DNA of 64,000 nucleotides, taken from positions 1 through 64,000 of the forward strand of contig JAFQMS010000047.1 of assembly GCA_017396145.1 (NCBI GenBank), read 5' to 3'. Made by a program: the position numbers and the translations under genes. This document shows, piece by piece, positions 25,984 to 34,466 of the stretch. This DNA comes from Lachnospiraceae bacterium (GTDB taxonomy: Bacteria > Bacillota > Clostridia > Lachnospirales > Lachnospiraceae). Numbering within the stretch: position 1 is the stretch's first letter; each line of letters opens with the position of its first letter. Under the pieces are notes generated by a model that was given only the letters and a program-made list of their open reading frames with translations, was not told the DNA's origin and did no database searches.

Positions 25984-27102
25984 GTGAATAACCAAGAGAT
26001 TTGTATATGGCTTTCAGGAATAAAAGGGATAGGTAATAAGAAAATAAGATGCCTGTTGGAATATTTTGAAAGCCCTCATAACATTTTTTTATGCGACAGA
26101 AAAGAGTTGTATAATGTAGCGGGAATTAGTGATAAAGATATAGATAACATTGTTTTAGCAAAGAAAGAAGAATATATATCAAAGAATGTAGTTGATTATA
26201 TTGATAGATTAAAGAAAAGAAATATACGGTATGTAGATTGTTTTAGTGAAGAGTACCCTAAGAAACTTAAGAGTATATACGAATATCCTATTGGACTTTA
26301 TGTAAGAGGAAAACTACAAAGTGAGAATCAGCCGGTTGTTGCTATAGTGGGTGCGAGAAATTGTAGTGAATATGGAAAAAGTGTTGCAAGGGAACTTGCC
26401 AGTGAATTATCAAGTTTAGGTGTGGGAATTATTAGTGGTCTTGCCAGAGGGATAGATATGGCGGCGCATAGTGGAGCACTTCATAAAGATGGCAAAACCT
26501 ATGCAGTGCTAGGGTGTGGAATAGACCGATGTTATCCGCCGGAAAATATTGAAGTATTTATGGAGTGTATTAAAAGTGGTGGGGTTATTAGCGAGTATGG
26601 CCCCGGGATACCGCCCATGGCAGGTAATTTCCCCATGAGAAATAGAATTATTAGCGGTTTAGCTGATGCAGTGGTGGTGGTTGAAGCAAAGAAAAAGAGT
26701 GGTTCTTTGATTACTGCAGATATGGCCCTTGACCAGGGAAAAAGTGTTTTAGCGGTACCGGGAAGGATTGCTGATGCATTAAGCGAAGGCTGTAATAATC
26801 TAATATATAATGGGGCAACAATGGTTTTGTCCGTTGCAGATGTTGTGAAAGAACTTGAAAATAACGGATATTTTATTACCGGTTCAAAATCAGAAGATGA
26901 AACATTTAAGAATATTACTCTTGCAAGTTTAGAGGAAATGGTATATGATGTGGTGTGTTTGGTACCTAAAAACATAAAAGAGATTATGAATGATTGCAAT
27001 TTAGAGTATCAGATAGTAGTAGAAACTTTGATTAAGTTAGAATTAATGGATGTTATTGTTCAAACAAGTAAGGGATATTATGTCAGAGTAATGGGTAACT
27101 AA
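25984..27102 (+). CDS. dprA: DNA-processing protein DprA
   Basis: From the GTG at 25984 the protein is 372 residues. An N-terminal SAM/HhH-like region (IWLSGIKGIGNKKIRCLLEY) leads to the Rossmann-like domain: VAIVGARNCSEYG, GLARGIDMAAHSGAL, GCGIDRCYPPEN, SEYGPG, FPMRNRIISGLADAVVVVEA and SGSLITADMALDQGKSVLAVPG. The C-terminal winged helix follows (about 305-372). DprA binds single-stranded DNA and loads RecA during transformation. I chose GTG 25984 over the TTG at 25957, which overlaps comM, because AAAGGG lies 8-9 bases before 25984 and the family motif begins at once. It sits 23 bp after comM and 41 bp before topA, a common order in Firmicutes. Confidence 0.94.
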   Translation: MNNQEICIWLSGIKGIGNKKIRCLLEYFESPHNIFLCDRKELYNVAGISDKDIDNIVLAKKEEYISKNVVDYIDRLKKRNIRYVDCFSEEYPKKLKSIYEYPIGLYVRGKLQSENQPVVAIVGARNCSEYGKSVARELASELSSLGVGIISGLARGIDMAAHSGALHKDGKTYAVLGCGIDRCYPPENIEVFMECIKSGGVISEYGPGIPPMAGNFPMRNRIISGLADAVVVVEAKKKSGSLITADMALDQGKSVLAVPGRIADALSEGCNNLIYNGATMVLSVADVVKELENNGYFITGSKSEDETFKNITLASLEEMVYDVVCLVPKNIKEIMNDCNLEYQIVVETLIKLELMDVIVQTSKGYYVRVMGN

Positions 27103-27143
27103 ATGTCTGCCACTGGTTTGAAGGGTTTGAAAGGAAGAAGATA

Positions 27144-29213
27144 ATGGCAAAAAATCTTGTTATAGTTGAGTCGCCTGCTAAGGCTAAGACAATCAAAAAA
27201 TTTTTGGGAAATAATTATGAAGTTATCGCATCTAATGGTCATGTTAGGGATTTGCCTAAGAGTTCTTTAGGTATTGATGTGAATAATGGATTTGAGCCAA
27301 AATATATTACCATAAGAGGTAAGGGTGACTTGTTGGCTATGCTTAGAAAGGAAACTAAGAAAGCTGATAAGATTTTTCTTGCTACTGACCCCGACCGCGA
27401 AGGAGAAGCTATATCATGGCATTTAGTGCAGGCATTGAAACTTGAGAATAAAAAATATAGTAGAATATCATTTAACGAGATTACAAAAAATGCTGTAAAG
27501 AATTCTATAAAGAATGCAAGGTCTATTGATACTAATCTTGTGGATTCTCAGCAGGCAAGAAGAATGTTGGACCGTTTGGTGGGCTATGAAATAAGTCCAA
27601 TTCTATGGGAAAAGGTCAAAAGAGGATTGAGTGCCGGAAGAGTACAGTCAGTAGCTCTTAGAATAATATGTGATAGAGAAGAAGAGATTAACGCATTTGA
27701 ACCACAAGAGTATTGGTCGTTAGATGGACTATTTAATATAGAAGGAATTAAGAAGCCGGTTAGAGCAAAATTCTATGGTACTGTTAATGAAAAACTTGCA
27801 CTTGCAGGTGAAGAAGATGTTAAGAAGGTTCTAAAGGAATTAGATGGAGCCGATTTTGCGATAACAGATGTTAAGATATCTGAAAGAAGTAAAAAGGCGC
27901 CAGTACCATTTACAACTTCAACCTTACAGCAAGAGGCTTCAAAGACTCTTAATTTTGCAACTGCTAAGACTATGAGAATTGCGCAGCAGTTGTATGAAGG
28001 TGTGGATATCAAAGGAAAGGGAACGATAGGTCTTATTTCGTATCTTCGTACGGATTCTACAAGAGTATCAGATGAAGCAGATGCAGCGGCAAAGGAATAT
28101 ATTAAAGATAATTTCGGAGAAAACTTTGTTACCAACGAAGATGTTAATAAAGGAACTAACAAAAAGATTCAGGATGCACATGAAGCAATTAGACCAACTT
28201 ATTTTGATTTATCTCCTACTGTTTTAAAGGAACAGTTGACAAGAGACCAGTTTAGGTTGTATCAGTTGATATGGAAAAGATTCATTGCCAGCAGAATGAA
28301 GGCAGCAACTTATGAAACAACATCAGTTAAGATAGATGGTAATGGATATAGATTTACTGCAGCAGGCTCTAAACTTAAGTTTGAGGGCTTTATGAGTGTG
28401 TATAATTCTGAAGAAGAAGAGCAACAAAATATATTTGGCTCTAATTTAACAATGAATAGTAAAGTGAAACTTGATAAGATGGAGAATCAACAACACTTTA
28501 CTCAGCCGCCGGCACATTTTACAGAAGCAAGTCTAGTAAAAGCGTTAGAGGAATTGGGCATTGGAAGACCTAGTACATATGCTCCAACAATAACCACTCT
28601 TCTTGGTAGAAGATATATTATCAAAGAAAATAAGAATATTTATGTTACAGAACTTGGGGAAAGCGTTAATGTGATAATGAAAAGCGCGTTTACATCCATA
28701 GTAGATGTGACATTTACAGCTAATTTTGAAACATTATTAGATGCAGTAGAAACAGGGGATATATCATGGAAGACAGTAGTAAGCAATTTTTATCCTGACT
28801 TTAAAGAGGCCCTTGATAATGCCAGAGATACTTTGGAAAAAGTTAAGATAGAGGATGAGGTTACTGATGTTGTTTGTGAGCAATGTGGTGCCAATATGGT
28901 TATTAAATATGGTCCGCATGGTAAGTTTTTGGCGTGTCCATCATTTCCGGATTGTAGAAATACTAAGCCTTATCTGGAAAAAATCGGAGTGTCTTGTCCA
29001 AAATGTGGTAAAGATATAGTTGTTAAGAAGACTAAGAAGGGCAGGAGATTCTTTGGATGTGAAGACTTTACTAACTGTGATTTTATGTCATGGCAAAAAC
29101 CATATGATATGAAATGCCCGGATTGTGGAAATATATGTATTGAAAGAGGCAATAAGATTGCTTGTATAGAGCCAAAATGTGGTTTTTCGTGCTCTAAACC
29201 TAAAAGTGAATAG
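27144..29213 (+). CDS. topA: DNA topoisomerase I (type IA)
   Basis: This 689-residue enzyme relaxes negative supercoils. The N-terminal Toprim domain has IVESPAKAKTIKKFLG (catalytic Glu) and the acidic triad in DPDREGEAISWH. The active tyrosine is Y300 in SYLRTDSTR. Further markers are QDAHEAIRPT and GIGRPSTYAPTI. The C-terminus has three four-cysteine zinc modules (from about 580): CEQCGANM...CPSFPDC, CPKCGKDI...CEDFTNC and CPDCGNIC...CIEPKC. The length is normal. The ATG has GGAAGAAG upstream. No strong terminator separates it from codY, though codY has a promoter of its own. Confidence 0.97.
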   Translation: MAKNLVIVESPAKAKTIKKFLGNNYEVIASNGHVRDLPKSSLGIDVNNGFEPKYITIRGKGDLLAMLRKETKKADKIFLATDPDREGEAISWHLVQALKLENKKYSRISFNEITKNAVKNSIKNARSIDTNLVDSQQARRMLDRLVGYEISPILWEKVKRGLSAGRVQSVALRIICDREEEINAFEPQEYWSLDGLFNIEGIKKPVRAKFYGTVNEKLALAGEEDVKKVLKELDGADFAITDVKISERSKKAPVPFTTSTLQQEASKTLNFATAKTMRIAQQLYEGVDIKGKGTIGLISYLRTDSTRVSDEADAAAKEYIKDNFGENFVTNEDVNKGTNKKIQDAHEAIRPTYFDLSPTVLKEQLTRDQFRLYQLIWKRFIASRMKAATYETTSVKIDGNGYRFTAAGSKLKFEGFMSVYNSEEEEQQNIFGSNLTMNSKVKLDKMENQQHFTQPPAHFTEASLVKALEELGIGRPSTYAPTITTLLGRRYIIKENKNIYVTELGESVNVIMKSAFTSIVDVTFTANFETLLDAVETGDISWKTVVSNFYPDFKEALDNARDTLEKVKIEDEVTDVVCEQCGANMVIKYGPHGKFLACPSFPDCRNTKPYLEKIGVSCPKCGKDIVVKKTKKGRRFFGCEDFTNCDFMSWQKPYDMKCPDCGNICIERGNKIACIEPKCGFSCSKPKSE

Positions 29214-29274
29214 TTAAATCTGATAATGGATTGAAAAAAACACACAATTATTTGAATTGTTTATTAATTTGAGG

Positions 29275-29303
29275 TTGTTTTTAATAATTGAATATTATAT
29301 AAT
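29275..29303 (+). promoter_or_regulatory. Promoter of codY
   Basis: TTGTTT (29275-29280), a 17-bp spacer and TATAAT (29298-29303). The same hexamers and spacing are found before flgB. Confidence 0.55.
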
Positions 29304-29354
29304 TGCTTTATAAAGTTAGTTATAGGAATTGTTTTGCAGTCGGCGAAAAGATTG

Positions 29355-29391
29355 AAAGGGAAAGTACCCTTGGTATCTTCTAAAAGGGAGG
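29355..29391 (+). promoter_or_regulatory. Possible structured ribosome site of codY
   Basis: AAGGG (29356-29360) can pair with CCCTT (29367-29371). The same CCCTT can instead pair with AAGGG of the ribosome site AAGGGAGG (29384-29391). The two pairings exclude each other, as in a simple translational switch. Short stems; speculative. Confidence 0.25.
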
Positions 29392-29397
29392 TCTGCT

Positions 29398-30168
29398 ATG
29401 AGTATTCAATTATTAGATAAGACTAGAAAGATTAATAAACTGCTTCATAATAATAGTTCCCATAAGGTTGTTTTTAATGATATATGTGATGTTTTAGGAG
29501 ATATTTTAATATCAGATATATTAGTTATAAGCAAGAAGGGAAAGGTTTTAGGTATTAATAAAAGAAGCGATATAATACAGATTCATCAACTTATGGCAGA
29601 TAAGGTAGGTGGATTTATTGATGAGGTTTTGAATGAGAGACTTCTTAATGTGTTATCTACAAAAGAGAATGTTAATCTCATTACCTTGGGTTTTGAAGGG
29701 GCTCAGTTTGAAGGATACAAAGCCATAGTGTGCCCTATTGATATTGCTGGTGAAAGACTTGGAACTTTATTTATATATAAATATGGTGAAGAATACTCTA
29801 TAGATGATATTATACTAAGTGAGTATGGTACAACAGTTGTTGGACTTGAAATGCTTCGCTCAGTTAATGAGGAAAGTGCGGAAGAAACAAGAAAGCAGCA
29901 GATTGTAAAATCTGCAATAGGCACTTTGTCTTTTTCGGAATTAGAGGCTATAACTCATATATTTGAAGAACTTGATGGTGATGAAGGTATTTTGGTTGCA
30001 AGTAAAATTGCAGACAGGGTTGGAATTACAAGGTCTGTAATTGTTAATGCACTAAGAAAATTCGAAAGCGCAGGAGTTATTGAATCACGTTCTTCGGGAA
30101 TGAAGGGTACATACATAAAAGTTGTTAATGAAGTTGTATTTGATGAATTGAAAAAAATGAAGAAATGA
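29398..30168 (+). CDS. codY: GTP- and branched-chain-amino-acid-sensing repressor CodY
   Basis: This 256-residue protein has the CodY layout: an N-terminal GAF-type ligand domain (about 1-155, beginning LLDKTRKINKLL), a linker helix, and a C-terminal winged helix (about 205-256) with recognition region VGITRSVIVNALRKFESAGV followed by ESRSSGMKGTYIKV. CodY represses nutrient-limitation genes when GTP and isoleucine/leucine/valine are plentiful. In this cluster it sits between topA and the fla/che operon, as in several Firmicutes where codY precedes flgB. A terminator follows, so it is probably not the main source of flagellar transcript. Length and motifs are canonical. Confidence 0.97.
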   Translation: MSIQLLDKTRKINKLLHNNSSHKVVFNDICDVLGDILISDILVISKKGKVLGINKRSDIIQIHQLMADKVGGFIDEVLNERLLNVLSTKENVNLITLGFEGAQFEGYKAIVCPIDIAGERLGTLFIYKYGEEYSIDDIILSEYGTTVVGLEMLRSVNEESAEETRKQQIVKSAIGTLSFSELEAITHIFEELDGDEGILVASKIADRVGITRSVIVNALRKFESAGVIESRSSGMKGTYIKVVNEVVFDELKKMKK

Positions 30169-30246
30169 TGTATTATGTTTATATAGAAACAGCCGATATA
30201 TAGAATATATAATTACTAGAATACATAAAGGATTTATCAGAGTTTC

Positions 30247-30293
30247 AAAGGGATTTGTGAAGCTACATAGTAGCGGATGAATCTCTTTTTTTA
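30247..30293 (+). terminator. Terminator between codY and the fla/che operon
   Basis: AGGGATT (30249-30255) pairs with AATCTCT (30280-30286, one G-U), with the inner stem GCTAC/GTAGC. It is followed by a run of seven T (30286-30292). Confidence 0.65.
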
Positions 30294-30334
30294 TTAGTTT
30301 CAATTAAATGGTAATTATGGGATTATAATGAAAA

Positions 30335-30381
30335 ACACAAGAAATTGTGAAAAAAGTAGTTAAGAACACAATATTTTGCTT
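30335..30381 (+). promoter_or_regulatory. Tandem NrdR-box-like pair at the fla/che promoter
   Basis: ACACAAGAAATTGTGA (30335-30350) and ACACAATATTTTGCTT (30366-30381) each match 13 of 16 positions of ACACWATATATWGTGT as recalled. They are spaced 31 bp start to start, the spacing known for NrdR pairs. The second box overlaps the -35 of the flgB promoter. Thirteen bases of the first are identical to a site upstream of nrdR. Confidence 0.4.
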
Positions 30382-30408
30382 GTTTTTTATACTAAAAATA
30401 CTTATAAT
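30380..30408 (+). promoter_or_regulatory. Main promoter of the fla/che operon
   Basis: TTGTTT (30380-30385), a 17-bp spacer and TATAAT (30403-30408) lie 57 bp before flgB. This is a sigma-A-type signal, as expected for an early flagellar operon. No sigma-28 promoter was found here. Confidence 0.6.
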
Positions 30409-30465
30409 ACAAGAGAGTGTCACAATTAGTGGTGTGCTGTCGAAAAATGGAAAGGATGAACGATT

Positions 30466-30849
30466 ATGATAGGTTCAGATGCATATAATTACATAAACGT
30501 ACTTGGAAAAGCAGCTAATGCCAGTCAGGTCCGAAACGAGGTTTTGACTAACAACCTTGCCAATGTGGATACACCTAATTATAAAAGACAGGATGTGTCG
30601 TTTGAGAATTACCTTCAGACAGCTATTGCAGGCAATTCATCTTTAGATAAAGCCATGAGAAATTTAAGATTAGATAGTCTTAATTCATCAATATATACTG
30701 ATACGGCTTCGCTAAGTTATAGATTGGATGGTAATAATGTTGATGTAGATACAGAGAATGCTTATTTAGCACAAAACCAGATTAGGTATTATACTTTGGT
30801 TGATTCTATTTCGCAGGAGTTTTCAAGAATTAAATCAGTGTTAAAGTAA
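30466..30849 (+). CDS. flgB: Flagellar proximal rod protein FlgB
   Basis: At 127 residues, FlgB is one of the proximal rod subunits that cross the periplasm-equivalent space. The family signature NEVLTNNLANVDTPNYKRQDVSFE (the N-terminal flagella basal-body rod motif) lies at about residues 24-47, and the C-terminal helix ends in a coiled segment (YYTLVDSISQEFSRIKSVL). It is the first gene of the fla/che cluster, with AAAGGATG just upstream of the ATG. It is exported by the flagellar type III system without a cleaved signal. Confidence 0.95.
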   Translation: MIGSDAYNYINVLGKAANASQVRNEVLTNNLANVDTPNYKRQDVSFENYLQTAIAGNSSLDKAMRNLRLDSLNSSIYTDTASLSYRLDGNNVDVDTENAYLAQNQIRYYTLVDSISQEFSRIKSVLK

Positions 30850-30922
30850 AAGTAATAATATGATATAAAAAAGAATTTGTAATCCTTTAAAACCATATTG
30901 AGAAGGGAAAGGTGTGGTACAT

Positions 30923-31366
30923 ATGTCATTTTTTAATTCTATGAATGTCAGCGCCAGTGGAATGACGGCTCAGAGACTTAGAACAGATATTATTTCTCAG
31001 AACTTAGCTAATATTAATACTACCCGTGATGAGAATGGAGATCCTTATGTTAGAAAGACTGTAGTTTTTGCTGAAAAGTCAAGCAGTAATTTCGGTGCGA
31101 TTTTTAACAAAGCTATAGGTCATACTGGCAATGGTGTTAAAGTTGTTAAGATTGTGGAAGATACAAAGACTGATATGAAGATGGTATATGATCCATCTCA
31201 TCCGGATGCAGATGCAGATGGTTATGTTACATATCCTAATGTTGATACAGTTACAGAGATGACTAACATGATAGATGCATCAAGAGCTTATGAAGCGAAT
31301 GTTACAGCTTTTAATGCAAGTAAGAATATGCTTCTTAAGACATTAGAAATTGGACAAAAGGCATAA
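30923..31366 (+). CDS. flgC: Flagellar proximal rod protein FlgC
   Basis: From the ATG at 30923 the protein is 147 residues. It opens MSFFNSMNVSASGMTAQRLR with the rod motif SQNLANINTTRDENGDPYVR, and it ends with the conserved MIDASRAYEANVTAFNASKNML helix that packs in the rod. I prefer ATG 30923 to the GTG at 30914 because AAAGG at 30908-30912 is better spaced and the family starts there. It follows flgB by 73 bp and partners FlgB in the proximal rod. Confidence 0.95.
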   Translation: MSFFNSMNVSASGMTAQRLRTDIISQNLANINTTRDENGDPYVRKTVVFAEKSSSNFGAIFNKAIGHTGNGVKVVKIVEDTKTDMKMVYDPSHPDADADGYVTYPNVDTVTEMTNMIDASRAYEANVTAFNASKNMLLKTLEIGQKA

Positions 31367-31413
31367 AGCAATTAAATGATTTTCGACAGATAATAGAAAG
31401 GATGTAATAAGGT

Positions 31414-31749
31414 ATGACAACATTTACATCAATACAGGGCATGAATAACGCATTAGATAAGATTAATAATAACACTCTTACAAGTGCATTTGACAGTAAT
31501 TTGACTGCAAGTGATACACAAGAAAGTTCATTTGACAGCCTTTTAGACAGTGCAATTAATCTTATAAAAGAAACAGATAAACTTAGTAATGCTGCAGAGG
31601 AAGAAGAGATTAAATATGCATTGGGCTATGATAATACCTTAGAACTTATGCTTGCACAGAATAAAGCCAATCTTTCATTGTCATATACTGTAGCAATTAG
31701 AGATAAGGTTGTAGAAGCGTATAGAGAGATTATGAACCTTCAGTTCTAA
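31414..31749 (+). CDS. fliE: Flagellar hook-basal body protein FliE
   Basis: This 111-residue small protein joins the MS ring to the rod and is needed for export gate opening. The C-terminal half carries the family pattern (KYALGYDNTLELMLAQNKANLSLSYTVAIRDKVVEAYREIMNLQF region, about 66-111). The N-terminus is polar and Ser/Thr-rich. It lies between flgC and fliF in the usual order, with GAAAGGATG before the ATG. Confidence 0.94.
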   Translation: MTTFTSIQGMNNALDKINNNTLTSAFDSNLTASDTQESSFDSLLDSAINLIKETDKLSNAAEEEEIKYALGYDNTLELMLAQNKANLSLSYTVAIRDKVVEAYREIMNLQF

Positions 31750-31836
31750 TTACTTCATTTAAGTTTTAAAGAATAATAATTTGAAAACATACAAAAAGAG
31801 TTAAACTTATAGATTTATAGAAAGGTTATGTTTAAA

Positions 31837-33444
31837 ATGCCAGAGAGAATTAAGGAAATACTTAATAGAATAAAAGAATTCTGGAATAAATTCACAACAA
31901 AGCAGAAGGCTATAATAGCAAGTATTACAGCAGTACTTCTTGTGGCAGTGCTCATACTTGTGGTTGTTCTTACAAGAACTCAGTATACTCATCTGATTAC
32001 CTGTGAGACTACAAAGGAAGCTAATTCAGTAGTTACCATACTAGAAGGTGCTTCTATTCCGTATAAGTTATCTAATAATTCTACCACAGTTTCTGTTGAT
32101 ACTAAGCAGTATGATGCAGCAAGACTTTTGCTTGGTGCTAATGATATTGAGACAGATGATATGAGCATTGAGGAATTGTTTGATAATAGTATGAGTACTA
32201 CAGAGAATGAAAGAAAACTCAAGAGTACTATTTACATGCAAGATAAACTGGCTAATACTATTGAAACCTTTGAAGGTGTAAAAGAAGCCGTTGTCTATAT
32301 TTCAAGCGAGACTGCAGGTAACAGTATATTTGATGAACAAAAGGATAGAAGTGCAAGTGTTGTATTAACAACTAATGAAGACTTTAAGGAGGCTGCTGCA
32401 TTTACTATAGCGCAAATGGTTGCTACAGCTTTAGGTAATGAGAATACTGAAAATATAAGAGTTACAGACAGTAAAGGTGATATATTGTTTAATGGTACAA
32501 GTGACCTTTACACAACAGGAAGCCTTAATGGTAATGAAGAGTTTAAGCAGTTACTTCGTAACAACAGAGCTAACGATATAAGATATCTTGTATTAAAAAT
32601 GGGATATGATGATGCGGAAATTGTGCCAAATCTTCATTTTGATATGGATGAGGTTACAGAACTTTATAGAGAATATACTCCTACTACAGGTTCTGATCAG
32701 GGTGTGTATAAGCACTCTTACACATATAAGTCAGAGAACAGTCAAGGCGTTAGTGGAGTTCCGGGAACTGATTCTAATAATAGTGATACCGGATATGAGA
32801 TTGAAGATGATACTAATTCTGATGCAACAGTTGAGTATGAGGATATAGAGTATCTTCCTAATGAAAGGCAGACTAATACTAAGAAAGAGATTGGGGCGGT
32901 AGATGCATCTAAGTCATCAGTGTCAATAGTTCTTACTAAGTACAAGATATATAACGAAGAAGAATTAGAGGCAGAAGGTGAACTTGAGGATATAACCTTT
33001 GAGCAGTACATAAAGGAAAATGAACTTGAAGTGGTTAATGCACTTGAAGTTGAAGAAAAAGTATATAACTCAGTAAGTGCAGCTACAGGAATTGATGTAG
33101 AAAATATTACAATTACAGCATTTGAACAGCCTATATTCCAGTTTAAAGAAGACACAAGTAAAGAGATATCTGATTATTTCCAGATTATCTTATTGGTTTT
33201 AATTATTGCAATGATATTATTTGTTGTATTTAAGGCAACAGCTCCAGTTGAGGTTATTGAGCAGACTCCGGAATTATCTGTAGAAGAGATGTTAGCTAGC
33301 AAGGCTGCAACTGAAGAACGTCTTGAGGGTATTGAGATGAAGGATAAGTCCGGACCAATCGAGATGATTGGAGAGTTTGTGGACGAGAATCCAGAGGCGG
33401 TTGCACAGTTGTTGCGTAACTGGCTAAATGATGAGTGGGCATAG
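31837..33444 (+). CDS. fliF: Flagellar MS-ring protein FliF
   Basis: From ATG 31837 the protein is 535 residues. It has an N-terminal helix (PERIKEILNRIKEFWNKF), a membrane segment (about 25-46), and ring-building motifs (YDAARLLLGANDIETDD, ENERKLKSTIYMQDKLANTIETFEGVKEAVVYIS). An acidic, low-complexity insert (about 270-335) precedes a second membrane helix (about 448-470), and the C-terminal tail that binds FliG ends in VAQLLRNWLNDEW. FliF forms the MS ring in the membrane. ATG 31828 is in frame, but its ribosome site (AAAGG to 31825) would be only 2 bases away; from 31837 it is 11. Confidence 0.95.
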   Translation: MPERIKEILNRIKEFWNKFTTKQKAIIASITAVLLVAVLILVVVLTRTQYTHLITCETTKEANSVVTILEGASIPYKLSNNSTTVSVDTKQYDAARLLLGANDIETDDMSIEELFDNSMSTTENERKLKSTIYMQDKLANTIETFEGVKEAVVYISSETAGNSIFDEQKDRSASVVLTTNEDFKEAAAFTIAQMVATALGNENTENIRVTDSKGDILFNGTSDLYTTGSLNGNEEFKQLLRNNRANDIRYLVLKMGYDDAEIVPNLHFDMDEVTELYREYTPTTGSDQGVYKHSYTYKSENSQGVSGVPGTDSNNSDTGYEIEDDTNSDATVEYEDIEYLPNERQTNTKKEIGAVDASKSSVSIVLTKYKIYNEEELEAEGELEDITFEQYIKENELEVVNALEVEEKVYNSVSAATGIDVENITITAFEQPIFQFKEDTSKEISDYFQIILLVLIIAMILFVVFKATAPVEVIEQTPELSVEEMLASKAATEERLEGIEMKDKSGPIEMIGEFVDENPEAVAQLLRNWLNDEWA

Positions 33445-33461
33445 AAAGGAGAGGTATTGTC

Positions 33462-34466
33462 GTGAAGCAGGAATTAGATGGATTGCAAAAAGCAGCAATA
33501 CTACTTATTGCGTTGGGACCAGAGAAGGCTTCTAGTATCTTTAAGCATCTTAAAGAGGAAGAGACAGAAGCTCTTACCTTAGAAATTGCTAATACAAGAA
33601 GTGTATCTCCTGGGGATAAAGATGAGATTGTTAATGAATTTTACCAGATATGTCTGGCACAACAATATATTGTTGAAGGTGGTATTGGATACGCCAAAGA
33701 AGTATTGGAAAAATCTTTTGGTGTGGAAAAAGCCAAGACGGTTATTGGGAAACTTACTGCTTCCTTACAGGTTAAACCGTTTGAATTTGTTAGAAAGACA
33801 GATGCGTCTCAACTTTTAAACTTTATCCAAGACGAACATCCACAGACTATTGCCCTTATTTTGGCGTATTTGCCAGCTAAGCAGGCTTCAGATGTAGTTA
33901 GTGCTCTTCCAGCTGAAAAACAGGCAGATGTTGCTAAGAGAATTGCCCAGATGGACAGAACATCTCCGGATGTTATCAGGGAGGTAGAAAAAGTGCTTGA
34001 AAGAAAACTTTCGTCACTTGTTAATCAGGATTACACTGTTGTTGGTGGTGTTGATGCTATTGTTCAGATTCTTAACACTGTTGACAGAGGTACAGAGAAA
34101 CATATCATGGAGACTTTGGAAATCGACGAGCCAGAGCTTGCTGATGAAATCAGAAGAAAGATGTTCGTATTCGAAGATATTCTTTCTCTTGATGATAAAT
34201 CTATTCAGAGAGTTCTTCGTGAAATCGAGAATAATGAAATTGCAGTTGCCCTCAAGAATGCTAATGAAGAAGTTCAAAATGTTATTTTCAAGAATCTTTC
34301 AAAGCGTCTTGCTGCAATGATAAAAGAAGATATGGATTATATGGGACCTGTGCGTCTTAAGGATGTTGAAGAGGCGCAGCAGCGTATTGTTAATGTAATT
34401 AGAAAGCTTGAAGACTCTGGTGAGATTATTATTGCCAGAGGTGGAGGTGACGAGATAATTGTCTAA
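33462..34466 (+). CDS. fliG: Flagellar motor switch protein FliG
   Basis: The GTG start at 33462 gives 334 residues, the normal size, with AAGGAGAGG 7 bases upstream. The N-terminal domain contacts FliF. The EHPQT motif (125-129) and IALILAYLPAKQASDVVSALP belong to the middle armadillo domain. The C-terminal torque helix is VFEDILSLDDKSIQRVLREIENNEIAVALKNA, with the charged residues that meet MotA. FliG is the rotor element where torque is produced. The gene starts 17 bases after the fliF stop, and its 3' end overlaps fliH by 8 bp. Confidence 0.96.
   Translation: MKQELDGLQKAAILLIALGPEKASSIFKHLKEEETEALTLEIANTRSVSPGDKDEIVNEFYQICLAQQYIVEGGIGYAKEVLEKSFGVEKAKTVIGKLTASLQVKPFEFVRKTDASQLLNFIQDEHPQTIALILAYLPAKQASDVVSALPAEKQADVAKRIAQMDRTSPDVIREVEKVLERKLSSLVNQDYTVVGGVDAIVQILNTVDRGTEKHIMETLEIDEPELADEIRRKMFVFEDILSLDDKSIQRVLREIENNEIAVALKNANEEVQNVIFKNLSKRLAAMIKEDMDYMGPVRLKDVEEAQQRIVNVIRKLEDSGEIIIARGGGDEIIV

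Noticed and set aside
29242..29257. NrdR-box-like ACACAATTATTTGAAT before codY
   Set aside because: Only about 11 of 16 positions fit and no second box at 31-32 bp.
30192..30199. GCCGATAT as a sigma-28 -10 element upstream of flgB
   Set aside because: No TAAA element at the needed distance; a sigma-A-type promoter fits better.
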